Positions 1 through 12,604 of a stretch of DNA of 64,000 nucleotides are shown here, in pieces. The translations under genes and the position numbers were made by a program. The stretch is from Chamaecrista fasciculata (taxonomy: Eukaryota; Streptophyta; Magnoliopsida; Fabales; Fabaceae): the NCBI GenBank assembly GCA_003254925.1, contig QANZ01037851.1, positions 29,991 to 93,990 of the forward strand. The letters run 5' to 3'. Position 1 is the stretch's first letter. Every line of letters begins with the position of its first letter. The notes beneath the pieces were generated by a model that was not told where the DNA came from, searched no databases, and saw nothing but the letters and a program-made list of their open reading frames with translations.

Positions 1-318
1 CCTTCATCTCAGAGGATCTTTGGAGTGAGAGAGTAGTTAGAAAAAATTACTGGGATTGCTGGAGAGACTGACCTCTAGAATGCTAGATTGATTTCTGCCA
101 GTTGTTTTCTTCTTGCTTTCCTACTGTACTTGCTTGGTTGTGGCCGCTTATATTTATATCTCTGCTGTTTTAGTGTTATATTGCTGTATTTTGCTTCTTG
201 GAATAAACTAGATTCCCAGGTTAGTGAGTCCTTTTGCCACATGTTTGTGAGATGATTATTTTTGTCCTCTTTGTGGGTTTCGGTGTCCCTCTTGGAGCCA
301 AAGAGATTGGAAGGATCT

Positions 319-533
319 TGAGTTAGATTTTGGATGTTTATTTTAGGATTAGGATTTTATTTATTTTATTATCATTATCTTTTTCAAATAGGATTAGATT
401 TTTCTGTTATTTTTTTTACAAATAGGTTTTGGATTCCGAACTTTACTAGGAATATTTCTCTTTTGTTTATGTGGTTGTATGCCTTTTTCTTAGGAGGAAT
501 AATAATAATTTTGTTACCTAATATTTTTCAACA
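319..533 (+). repeat. Worn LTR, element F family
   Basis: TTAGGATTAGGATTTTATTT, GTTACCTAATATTTTTCAACA and intervening order match the 34616 and 4743 LTRs. The 5' end is not definable. The rest of 1-771 is intron upstream of the first VPS13 exon seen; I found no earlier exon there. Confidence 0.5.
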
Positions 534-771
534 GGTAGATCTCTTGTTTTCTGTTCTCTTCCTTTTAATTATTATTTTTTTTAATATATATGAAACTATC
601 TAACTTGTTTCTGCACTTGATTCACCCAAGAAAACCCTAAATCTAACCCATTCAATTTTACCCTTCTGTCTCACATCAATTCTTCAGTATATTGGTCAAC
701 TTATTATTAAGATCTGCTGTTTCTTGGAGGCTTCTGTTTTTGTTTCTGATTAATATTCATATTTTCTGCAG

Positions 772-3700
772 GAAGTCATACTGGGCAGTCTTTTATTTCT
801 TACATTACTGCAAAGGTATGATTGCTTTGCTAGCTATTGCTGCTTGGCATGGTGTCTTTGTCTCAACCCTTTCCTTATTGATGGTAAAAGTGAACAGCTT
901 TTGTCTTTGATAAGATTGTTGTTTTGACTTTCTTGTGGTGTACTGTTAAATTTTCTTATTTTCTTTTGTTCCTCATATGTAGTACATCATTATGAGTAAT
1001 ATAGTACTTCTTTTCTAGATTCTTGACAGCATCCAAGTGGCCATCCGAAACTTTCATGTTTTATATAGTGACATGCAGAATGATCAAGTAAGTTTGATCT
1101 TTTTGTCAATATTTTGTTTCTCCAACTTACATTGGTTCTGTATGCTGCTTAAAATTCTGTATTTTGTAGGGACTTTCTTGTCAAGAGTAATCTTGATGAA
1201 TATTTGTTTACTCTTACCTAATTTTTTAGGGCCATATCAAGATTGGTTTGAAGTTTTCTAGCTTGACTATAATGAAACAGCATCTCTCCGGGTAATGTCT
1301 TTTACTTTCATCTTGTTTTTAATTGCATATCAAATATATATATATCAAAAGATTCTTGAAAAGGTTGATGATTACTTGAATAACATCTTGTCAATGTCAT
1401 ACAATGCATGTGCTACTATCTGATCTTTCAATGGCTGCAAGCTTGTCATGATTATTTTTTACACTTTTTTTTTCCCCTCAATTGAAATCAAAGTGGAACC
1501 GTATGCCAAAATAACATGAGAAATGGGAATATAAGGTTGAAAAGTGGAGAAAAGGTATGGATTACTCGTCATGTGGTCTATAGCTTCTGAATCAATAATC
1601 CATTTGGAAGATGATGAAAGCAAGCATTTAATGGACTTACTTGATTTGACAATAGTTGTAACATGAGAGTATTTATCTGTAGAAATATAAATAGTCTTAT
1701 TGGTCATTGAAACAATCTTCTCCTCAAAGAAGACACCCAGCAAAAACAAATAAGTCTCAAAAGTACCAATGGAGGGCATCAAGTGAACAAAGTCAACATT
1801 GATCCAATTTTTAAACTAGTGAAAGCCACAACCAAAATGAGGCAAACAGGGCAGCAAAACAGTATGACGTACAAATTCAAACACTGAAAGTGGAGGGGAA
1901 CCAAACGCTGAAATTGGAACAGCAAGTTGAAAGAAGCACCAAATGCTGAAAGGAGTACCAAAGGATGAAACTGGTCAAACAAAGCCTCTATACACAGCAA
2001 ACCAAAACCTCAAACAATAGGACCCAAAAATGGTGGCTGAAACTTCTGGGTATTTGTGGGAAACCACCATAAATAGCCTTTCGATGGAGGCGGAGGAAAG
2101 CGGTGACCGGTACGGCGACAAAAGTGCCGAAGTTTGAGAAGCGTGCGAAATCTTTGCAAGGCGCTCTAGACTCATGCGCCTTCTTGTTGGACACCTGACA
2201 TTGGGAACTGGCCGGTCTCAGCCTCCTCTTTTCTCCTCTGTCCGTGGTGTAACAAATGGCCACCTTTGGAAGTGGACCAATCCAGCCCTACAACGTGCAG
2301 TACTCTGCACTTCAAAAGTTGGGCGCTAGAAGTAGAGGAAGAAACTAGAAGCTAGTTTCAGCCTTAGATAGGCTCTAATACCATGTTAAGTTACAAACCT
2401 GAATGAATAGTTTTTCATATTATTCACTAAGAAACATCTATTTTATGTACAAGACTATTTGACCTTTCTAATTACATATATTAAATGTACATAGCTCACC
2501 TACCTACATTAACTCATAATACTCAACTACTTTCATAACTCATAACAGTACTGATCGACAGGTGACTGATTTGCTAACCATGGTTATCAAAATTAAGATC
2601 GGTAAGGCATTGGAAAAGGCACGATATAGATCAAATTGCAAGATTGGGTTGAGAATCATAAGATCCTGTCAAATTTTAAAGCAACAAATGGAATATATAT
2701 ATATATATATATATTTTTCTGTAAGCCGAACATTTCTAATCCCAACTTATTAGTGATGATGATTCCCAATACTGAGAGACAACATCACGGTATGCACCAA
2801 ATCAACAAGGCAGAATTTATTAGGCACCAAATTTGCCAAAATTCATTTCCAACAATGCCTCTTGATTCCAACAATGCATTAGACTTTCATAATAATGGGC
2901 ATTACTTTCTTTATTTTGCAGAAATATTTTAACCAACTAAACATTGCCTTTCCCGAAAAACAATAGAACCCTAGAATGAAGGTACATATTATGTAGTGCT
3001 TCATCTTCATTAGAGTTCAAAATTCAATTCTAATTCTTAATGTATTTCTGTTATATTAAATGGTTCTTTTCCTATCTTGAGTTTCATATCTACCAAACTG
3101 AAGAAAGTGAGTGAACAAATCCAGATTAGAGCAAGAATGAAGTAAAATTTGTTTGAAGGTAGAACATGATAAGTTTGAGACGTTTGTTTGTGTTTAGCTG
3201 AAATTTGATTTGGTCATCCTCCATGTTGAAGAATTAGGTAGCAAAATTCTTATTATTATTGACATTGAACAAAAAGGTTTACAATGATTTAAATAAGAGA
3301 AAAAACATTCCTAATCAAGTTAGGAACCCTAAACCTACTTGAAAAAGATAATAACTGAAGAAATCTATTCTAATCAAAGATAATGGTAATAACATAAATA
3401 AAATTCTAATCCTAAAAGATAATAATAAGATTATTCTTGATCTAAAAGATAATAATAAAATAAGAAATAACACGCCCACTCAAGCTAAGAATAGGAATTT
3501 TTCATTCTAAGCTTGTTTTTACAGATCTCAAACCCAGGGTTCTTTAGCACATTTTCCTAATTCTCTTTCTGCAATTCACAATTCTTCTGGACCAGATTGT
3601 TTCCATGGATGTTTGGGTCTTGATCAAAATTTGTATTTCCTTAGACATTGTTGCCATTGAAGAAGATGGTGATTGGATGAAAAATTTTAGTGCATGTCGT

Positions 3701-6700
3701 CGATTAAGGACGACTCTGACTCGTTTGTGAATGATGCAAGAACTCTAGCAATAAAGGTCAAATGTGGACTAGTCCATGAAGGGCGAGAATTCGTCAGTGA
3801 AGGATGATGTGATAATGACAATTAAGGCATTGGGTCAATTCATCATTGAAGGACGATATTTCGTCAATTAAGGACGTTTGAATAATAGTTGTCGATTGAG
3901 GACAAAAATAGTGATGGCTAGTGTTCTTTTTTTTTTAGAGTCCAGGGGCTCCCTTTTCCGTTAGAGCTTATCTATACTATATTATATGTGTGAGGGTGCT
4001 TTTGGTTGGTCAAAAATAATTAAATTAAAAATTAAAAAAACAAGAAATACACATGTGGAACTTGATAATTGGCTAACTGTATAGATAATGGGAGAGAGAA
4101 AGTAGTAGATGAGATTTAAGAAAGTGAAAGCTTATTATTTGGTCTTTTAATTTTCACACTTCTAACGATTTAGTCCTTGAATAATAGAAATATACTATTT
4201 AATCACTGAATAACTACAAATGTCAAATCAAACGTTAACGGGCACGGAAAGCCCCTAGTACACCTTTATGAGCCTCAAAGGCCAATATTGAGGATAAAAA
4301 TAGTGTTGGCTTGTGTTCTTTTTCGAGTCTCAGAGGCTCCCTTTTCCACCAGAGCTTGCACTCTTCTTTGAACCTCAGAGGCCAATAGATGCCCTCAATT
4401 AAGAACGGATTAGAATAGGAGTTGTCAATTAAAGACGATGCTTCGTCAATGAAGGACGAGCAAAGAAAGTTAATGAGGACGTTGGGAATTAAAGACGATG
4501 CTTCGTCATGGCTTGGGAAGCTTGGACGATGAAAGAAAAAGAGGACGTTGTTGAGGTTAGAGCATAATTTGATCAAGAATATGTTTTTGATGAACAAACA
4601 AGATGATTGATGGACACTGGAATTATTGCAGAGAAGAACGCTGATGGGCAAGTGAAGGATGAATAAAGAAGAAAGGGTGTTTGTGAAGGAACAATGATGA
4701 AGGCTAAGGATTGTTGTTTAAGATGTCAACCGGGCTCGATATGGTGTTGAAGAATTAGGTAGCAAAGTTCTTATTTTTATTGACACTGAACAAAAGTTGT
4801 TTACAATGACTTAAATAAGAGAAAAAATATTCCTCATCAAGTTATGAACCCTAAACCTACTTGAAAAAGATAATAACAAAATAATAACTGAAGAAATCTA
4901 ATCTAATCAAAGATAATGATGATAACATAAATAAAATTCTAATCCTAAAAGATAATAATAAGATAATTCTTAATCTAAAAGACTATGGTAAAATAAGAAA
5001 TAAGATAATTCTTTATAATTCTATATTTCTCAACATCCAATATCTCAAGTTGTCTCTTTCTAATAAAATTTCTTCTTTTTATTTTTTATTTTTATCTCAG
5101 GTTTTCAAGTGGAAGGGTGAGAGTAGGCCAAGTGAATAAAAATGTCGAGATCAGAGGACTGGAATTTTATTCTAGTATATTTCATCAGACAGAGGATTTG
5201 ATAGCTTTGGACAATGAGGGGAACTCGAAGATGCATGTCAACACTAGATCTGAAGGACAAAGTTACAAGTCTATATTGGCACCTTGTGATGTAACCTTCA
5301 TGCTTTTGGTATAGATGCCTTAATCAAACTCCTTGTATTCTACATCCTTCTTCACATCTTAATATTATCTTGTACAGTCCCTTTTGTTTGTAGTTGCATC
5401 CGGCATGGATCCTTAATTTTCCAAAGAATATGAACAGTTAGCAAAAATAATGAATTTGGCCAAAAAGAAAAAACATAAATAATGAATCAAAGGAGCTTAT
5501 ATAAATTTAGTAAACTCACAACTTGGTCTTGAAAGATCATCGAGTTGACAACCCAGTCTCTGAAAGATTGAAATACACAGTTTAGTCCCTGAAAGATCCG
5601 AACGGTATACTCTTTAGTCCCTGAAAGATTCAAATGGTATACTCTTTAGTCGTTGAAAGAACCAAATGTTATATACTCTTTAGTCCATGAAAATGACTAA
5701 AAAGTATACTGTGGGGAGAGTCGGGAATAAACTGTTTATTTCAATCTTTTAGGGACTGAGTTGTCAAGTTGATAATTTTTCAGCGACCAAGTTGCTAGTT
5801 TGTCTAAATTTCTTAGATGAAAATGGTACTTAGATAATTTGCCTATCTAGGATGCTCTCATGTACTCTTTATCTAACATCCTTCCTCACGTCAGATTAAT
5901 ATATATGAGTTATTTAAACCATTTCATGTAGGCATACACAGCTCAGAACCTTATTAAAACCATCTTCCAACTGTACTTGAATAGGATGTTTTGATGTCAT
6001 GCTGCATCGTTTTTATTTCTTTTCGGTCCTTCTGTTTTGGATGAAAGAAAAATTCATTAGAGATTGAAGAAATAGAGACTAACAATCCTCTCAGAGATAA
6101 TTGAGCTATGAAAAATTGGAATTTTTTTCCATTGATTTTCAATGGTGATATACCCTGGTATTTATGTAAAGCTTGTAAACATGATCTCAAAGATCAGAAA
6201 AGTAACTCCCGAGAGAAATGGCTATTGTGCAGGCAGAATATTAGGGATAAGATTAATACAGACTAATTTGTTAGTTTATAGGGGTCCAAATAATCTGGGG
6301 AGAAACAAGCTGGAAGAGCGAAAAATGTTGTTAAGTTAATATTTGTTATCTTTGTATTATTTTATGTTAGGTGAGGATCTTTATATTATTTAATGTTAGG
6401 TGAGGAAACAAAGTGTGTTGGAGTAGGTAAAGATAAAGTAGGTGAGGGAATAAACTATTTTGGGGTAAGTTAAGATTAAGATATGTCATGATATATTTGT
6501 ACTTTTTCCTCTTATATATAGAGGGTTTCCTATGCAATGAATAATAACTACTTTCATTCTCTAATTTCAACATTCATTCTTTGGTTTCATCAATATTCCT
6601 TGCTGATCATCAGTCAGACTTTCCTAATCAGAGATATTTGACCGAGAAATAACAAACTGAATTTTAATTTTCACATTATTCACCAAAAAAGCTGATTTCT

Positions 6701-9700
6701 TCAACTTTAAGATGGTAATAACTTTTGCCTTGCTAGGACTAATTATTTTTTCCGTTTACTTAGCCACATGGAAAAAAGCTGTCCAAATTCCAGAGGAAAT
6801 GCCACTGGCTGTATGCCTCACGATGAATTTCAATTCTGATTTTGTCTTGCTCATTTGATGATTGTCTTGTAATTTAAGTTTTCTTAGGTTATTTAATCAT
6901 TTTGGATAATTTTTGGATAACTGGTTGAGTTAAAATCCCATTACAATAACATCTTGGTTAAACATTGTAGAAGGATTTTTATTTGGTGGTATAGTTTATT
7001 GTGGCTTTTATTTTGATATCTTTATATTACTAGAAAAATGTTTCCTTAGTTTCTTACTGTGCATTCTTCTTTTATTGAAAATGAAGTAAGACTGGCAGAC
7101 CATGCCACTGGGGTTAGTGAATGAGGCAATGAAGTATTTGTGCATTATTGACTGAATAAAGCCTTGTCATTTAGGACTAGTTGTCAAGATTGGTTACAGT
7201 AGCAAAAGCCCAACTGGGTAATAATGTGATTCAAATTGTTATTATCTGAATAAAATAATGTATAACTTTGAACCTGATTTTTGAGTTAGGAAATTAGGAA
7301 CTATAGGAACTCTCACATTTAACCCAACTGACAAATTCCTAAAATGATAAATGACTCAAACCTGAGGTAAGAACTGCGCATTTTATCTTTCTTCTTTAAA
7401 TGTTGATATTCCTTGCGTGATGCGTTATTTATTAAATTAATTTTTATAAATTGGGTGGTATTGTGCACAACTGGAATTCACTCCCAATGATTTCCTGCCA
7501 TTCAGAGTCTAAATTTTTCTTTTTGGCCAGACATTCAGAGTCTAAATTGATTCCTTGTCAATGCTTAAATGGAGGTGGAATATTGAAATAAAGGCACAGC
7601 TGAATTTTGTATGCATAATCGTTAGAAAACCCATATCTTGAATATCCTAAAGTACTCTCTCATATATTGGTCCTTTTTAAAAGGAAATTTGTCTTGGATT
7701 TTTACCCTTTGGATCCTATTGTGTTATACATTCAGTTGCTCTAATTTTTAATATAAATAATACCACTGTATAAATTCAATTCTTTTACACAGCCAATTTA
7801 TAATTTGATATTGAGAAGCATTTTCCGGAACGGATAAGTTGTTTTAAAGTTCATGCAAGTTATATATTGCTTGACGGTACTTGAATATAATGTTAAAGGC
7901 ATTGACTCTCTAAATTTTGTCCCTTTTTTTGTTTATTTTTTATTTGTTAACAATATTCTTTCATTGATGGAAAAAAAATATAGAATAATGTAAGATCATT
8001 ATTTTTGTTATGATTTACCATTTTAATGCATAATGACCTAGCAATTGACATTTTTTATTTTCTTTTTAATCAAATTTTCCTTCTGCTATAATCACTAGGC
8101 TAATAGATCTGAAAAGCTTGATAACAGTGCCCTTCAGTATTCTGTCTCTGCTGAAGTGACTGGTTTGGTTAGTACACTTTCTGAAAGCTTTTGTTGAGTT
8201 CGAAAATGTATTATTGATTCCGTTTTTACTTATATCCATTTAATATTGGCTCTTATCAGGTTATCTCCTTAGACGAGGCTCAGTTACAACAGATTTTTTT
8301 CGTGTGGGATTATGTATGCACTTGTCGATTAAGGGAAAGGTAAGTCCGATATTGTTAATTAGTTTTGAAATATGGTTATTAATAGTTTGTATCAAATATT
8401 CTATAGTGAATCCTGACGAGTTATGTTTAAGAGCATTTACCTAAAAGTTGGAGAGAATCCATACCACTGGTACACACACCTTTGTTGTTTAACAGGAACT
8501 GTATTATGTATTGTTATGAAATTTCAATTGCCTTAAATGAACATTTGTTTGAGTTTGGCAAGAAATAATTGATTAACCCAGAATACTATTTTTCTTAAAA
8601 TAAATTTGAGAGATTACCAAACTCCAAAAGATTTTAAAAGCCAACTAAAATGTATTCAGTCAATTGGATTTTGGAGTGTTGCAAATACTCCATGGTTTTC
8701 TATTTACTGTTTTTTTTAGATTCTTTTTTTCTTTTTAATAATTGGATTTTGTTAGAATTACCATGGGGGATAAGCTATTATAGGTTGAAGTATAGCTTTG
8801 GTAGTCCTTTTAAATGAATAAAATAATTACAAACAAAACTCTTGAAGTATTTTTTGAATGTCAAGTGATCACCTGAATGTTCTTCATTTCTAACAAAATG
8901 TCTGTTCTACGAGAAAATGTGGAAGCACATTGAAGGAACTTAGTAGTAGAGTCTGGCTTAGTCTGTCATATCACCTCATTGTGATGGAAGGAAGCAGATT
9001 AATTGGATGAAAGATTCTTCAAGTCATCAGCTTACCAATTGTTAAAACTAGATTTCATTGAATTAGATTCTGAATTGATACATTACAATGAAGCTTGCTC
9101 ACATATAAATACACATAGAAAACACCTAGAACATTAAATGTTGAACTACTCAACCACCTAAATACTGACCAACTAACTTAATAAAGGAAGATTGACTATT
9201 GATTCATGATTCTCAACATCCCCCCTCAAGCTGAGAATAGGAACTTTCTCAGCTTGCATGGTAGACTTTGGCAATAAAGGCCGAAAAATGGATTTGTAGG
9301 ACAAAAGTAGTTATGGCTTGTGCTCTTGTTTGAGTCTCAGCGGCTCTCTTTATCACTAGAGCTTGTACTCCTTTTGCGAACCTCAAGGGCCATGAAAATA
9401 GTGATCACTTGTGCTCTTTTCCGAGTCTTAGGGGCTCTCTTTATCTAGAGCTTGTACTCTATAAAGAACCTCAGAGGTCATTTAAATATTGTCCATCAAT
9501 GACAAACTGGAAATCGGCGATTAAGGCCTGATCCAGAAGGATGAAACTGGAACCAGCAAGCAAGAAGAAAGCTCTCAAGCTCAACGTGCAGCAAGGAGCA
9601 TCAAACAACGAAATCCACCTCGAGCATCAGAAACCTTCGGGTGGTGATCGGAAATGGCCGGAAATTGCCATTAGACGGCGGCGCAGTGAACCGGTGAACG

Positions 9701-12604
9701 GTGCGGTATCCCACGCGCCTCCACGCGCCGGCGCGTGAGAACGTGCGAAAATATTCAATCGGCGCGTGAGACGCACGTGCGTCTCCGGTCGACGCCGGAC
9801 TTTGGGGAACCGCCGATCTGGACCCTCTAAATCTTCCTAGGCCGGCGGTGACAATCAAAAATCATCAGAAAAAAGTGGGCTTTCAAAAAAGTGAAGGAAG
9901 TTGGATAATGAAAAATGAAACAGACAGTGACTGAGGAAGAAGGGGCGGAATGGAAGGTGGAGTTCATCCAGGGTCAAAATGCTCTGATACCATGTTAAAA
10001 CTAGATTTCATTGAATTAGATTGTGAATTGATACATTACAATGAAGCTTGCTCACATATAAATACACATAGAAAACACCTAGAACATTAAATGTTGAACT
10101 ACTCAATCACCTAATAATTATACTGACCAACTAACTTAATAAAGGAAGATTGACTATTGATTCATGATTCTCAACACCAATGATTCTGTGCTGTAGCCTG
10201 GTCTTAAATCCTAATACAATACACTTATCTGAATGTATTGTTTTGGTTTTGGACAGTTGAGTTTGATTAGGGTAGGTTTTTGTCCACAATTATCTTTGCA
10301 CCAGAGTTCTTTTGGTCCAAGATTTTCAGAAGGTTCAAATTGATCCTACATGTTTCCATATTTGTTCACTTTTGGTACCAAACTACTGAATATGGTCATC
10401 TCTCTTTAGTTTTAAGTTCAAATGCAACGAATCTAGAGCTATTTGTTGCTTTTGACGAGTACTTTTTCTATCTAGTTAGGGATGTCAACAAACGAGGTCA
10501 AATCAAGTCCCAAAAGTGGGCACTTGTTTCACGGTTAAACAAGCAAAGTTGGTCATACTCATATCTCTATCTTTTCAAGTCCGAGCGCAACAAATTCAGA
10601 GCTACAGTTACTCTTAATGAGTCATTATTGATTGTTTTGTCTAGTTGGAACCTTCAGCAAATGAGGTCAATCGAGCATAAAAGTAGGTTTGAGACCAAAA
10701 AAGTGAAAAATTATGGAAATTTGGTTTCAAACCCACTTTCGAGCCTTGTTTGCTGACAGTCACTAAGCAGAACAATGATTCGTTAAGAGTTACCCGTATT
10801 TCCAATCTTGTCACATTCGGACTTAACATGAGAGAAATATGACCAAATTTGCTTGTTTGACCGTGCAACGAGCGGCCCGCTTTTGGGACCCGATTTGACC
10901 TCATTTGCTCATGATCCCAATTTGATATAGAAAGTACTTGTTAAAAGCAATCTATAGCTCTGGACTCGTCGCATTCAAACTTGGAATAAAAGAGATATTA
11001 TATTTAGTAGTTTGGGACCAAAAGTGGACGACTACGGAAACATGTAGGACCAATCTGAACTTTTTGAAACATCTTGGACCAAAATGAACTCTGGGCAAAG
11101 ATGTAGGACCAATATGAGCATTTGACCTTTTAGTTAAGGATTGTGTTTATATTTGATGAATCGTGAGACACTTGTATGGATTCTCATGTATGTTGATTGT
11201 ATATCAGTATCTGTAAACGTAAAGGGCGAGTTATTGTTACTTTCTTTTCCATTCGCTATGATCTTTAGTTGAGATGGTGTTAAGGTCGCTGTTGTGAATC
11301 AGATTTGACTATGTAAATCAATTTGAATTGAAGTGTTGGCCCTAAAGAGTAGCCTAGATATTAGCCTACATGTTAGAGATTTAGAAGTAATTCCATTTAT
11401 TGTATTAATTGGATTTCCTAGAATAGGCTATGTCCACTACTATAAATACCCTATGACATTCATAATTATATAATAATAAAGAAAGCTTTTCTCACATTCT
11501 AGTCTCATTGTGCATATATGTTAGAACCTAGGAGGAAAGGAGGGAGATAGAATCAAGAAGGAGGATCTCCATTCTTGAGAGGGAGAGAAAGAGAGAGAAT
11601 CAGATATAGAGAGAGAGAGAGAGGGAAAACAGTTTCTGAATATTTCATATTTCATTCACATCACATCATTACAATCCTAACACATGTTTATAATCTTCTT
11701 CTATAACTACCATAATGTAACTGCCTATATAATTATAATTATAATTAATAAATAATAGTAACCAACCTTCCTAATAATAATAACCACCCCTTATATAATT
11801 AATTATTAATTATTAATAATATCAGAACCTAGGATTGTAACAATATATCACTATATATTTAACAGTAGCCAAATAATGTACTCAAAAAGGTGGAAAACTT
11901 AACTTATCTACTGCTATCTCCTATATATATAGAGGACATTCAAATGAGGCAAGTTCTTCGGTTTCCAACAAGCAAATGAGAATGTTTTCTATCTGCTATG
12001 GTATATAATAACTATTATTGTTCTGTCTAATATTTAGGGGTGAGCAAACCAACCCGCTAACCCGCGAGCCCGCAGAAACCAACCCAACCCGCAGCTATGG
12101 GTTGGGTTGGTTCGGGTTCGCGGGTTGGTTTGGGTTCAAAATTCTCAACCCGCACACTTGCGGGTTGGGTTGCGGGTTTGGAGTTTTTCAACCCAACCCA
12201 ACCCACGAGCCCGCATATAATTTTTTTATTTATTTTTTATAAATATTTATATGTTTTTATATAAATTTTGTATGTTTTTCATGTATTTATACTANGATGT
12301 GCGGGTTGGGTTGGGATTTCCCCTCAACCCGCCCCAACCCAACCCGTGCTCACCCCTACTAATATTGCAATTTCTTCTCCTTTATGTAATTGGTTCCTTT
12401 TGTAAAAATTATTTCATACTTGTTTTTTTTTATATGGTTTATTATATTATCTAGGTATGGTCGCTATCGTCCTTGGCACAGCCCTTTACGAAGGAAACTT
12501 GAAAAATGGCCATTGTTATGGTGGCACTATGCACAGGAATCCGTCCTTTCAGACGTTCGCAAGAAATTAAAGAAAACTTCATGGAGATACCTTGGGGAGC
12601 GATT
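772..12604 (+). CDS. VPS13: VPS13-like exons 1-7 of the window
   Basis: Exons read at 772-815, 1019-1087, 1230-1291, 5101-5308, 8099-8167, 8260-8339 and 12455-12604. Landmarks are FHVLYSDMQNDQ (exon 2), HIKIGLKFSSLTIMKQHLSG (exon 3), RVRVGQVNKNVEIRGLEFYS (exon 4), ISLDEAQLQQIFFVWDY (exon 6) and YGRYRPWHSPLRRKLEKWPL followed by WWHYAQESVLSDVRKKLKKT (exon 7), all typical of the N-terminal repeat region of plant VPS13. Phases agree: exon 3 ends GG and exon 4 supplies G; exon 6 ends AG and exon 7 supplies G. The long introns between exons 3-4, 4-5 and 6-7 are filled with transposons. Exon 4 starts at 5101; the in-frame GTG at 5117 is not a translation start. Confidence 0.88.

Larger units (their letters stand above)
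3224..5035 (-). mobile_element. Non-autonomous copia-type LTR element F
   Basis: Direct repeats begin with TGTTGAAGAATTAGGTAGC at 3224 and 4743. The right copy runs to TTTCTCAACA (5035); the left copy is shortened by loss of its last 30 or so bases and ends near 3470, next to a degenerate antisense polypurine tract (CCACTCAAGC). An altered primer site (GGGCTCGATATGG) lies before the right LTR. The interior has no gag or pol; it contains blocks shared with element E (GAGTCTCAGAGGCTC type) and a degenerate CGTCAATTAAGGACG repeat. TCCA flanks both ends (3220-3223, 5036-5039), consistent with a short or eroded target duplication. Confidence 0.75.
9040..10176 (-). mobile_element. Non-autonomous copia-type LTR element E
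   Basis: 1,137 bp with LTRs 9040-9218 and 9993-10176 (TGTTAAAACTAG to GATTCTCAACA) and a perfect target duplication CCAAT (9035-9039, 10177-10181). Antisense primer site GCTCTGATACCA at 9981-9992; antisense polypurine tract TCCCCCCTCAAGC after 9218. The roughly 770-bp interior has no gag or pol and carries a GC-rich leader (9640-9860) plus a block repeated within itself and shared with element F. It must use enzymes from other copia elements. Confidence 0.9.

Noticed and set aside
630..640. Telo-box-like AAACCCTAA
   Set aside because: Lies in an intron far from any start site; a single match in AT-rich DNA is weak.
4235..4651. 138-codon minus-strand open frame
   Set aside because: Spans the Helitron end and the degenerate repeat of element F; no Gag or Pol motif.
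9541..9858. Open frames on both strands in a GC-rich stretch
   Set aside because: They lie in the leader of non-autonomous element E. High GC lowers stop frequency, and there is no family similarity.
10280..10904. 158- and 87-codon open frames
   Set aside because: They lie in the two arms of the long hairpin and mirror each other; no protein family recognised.
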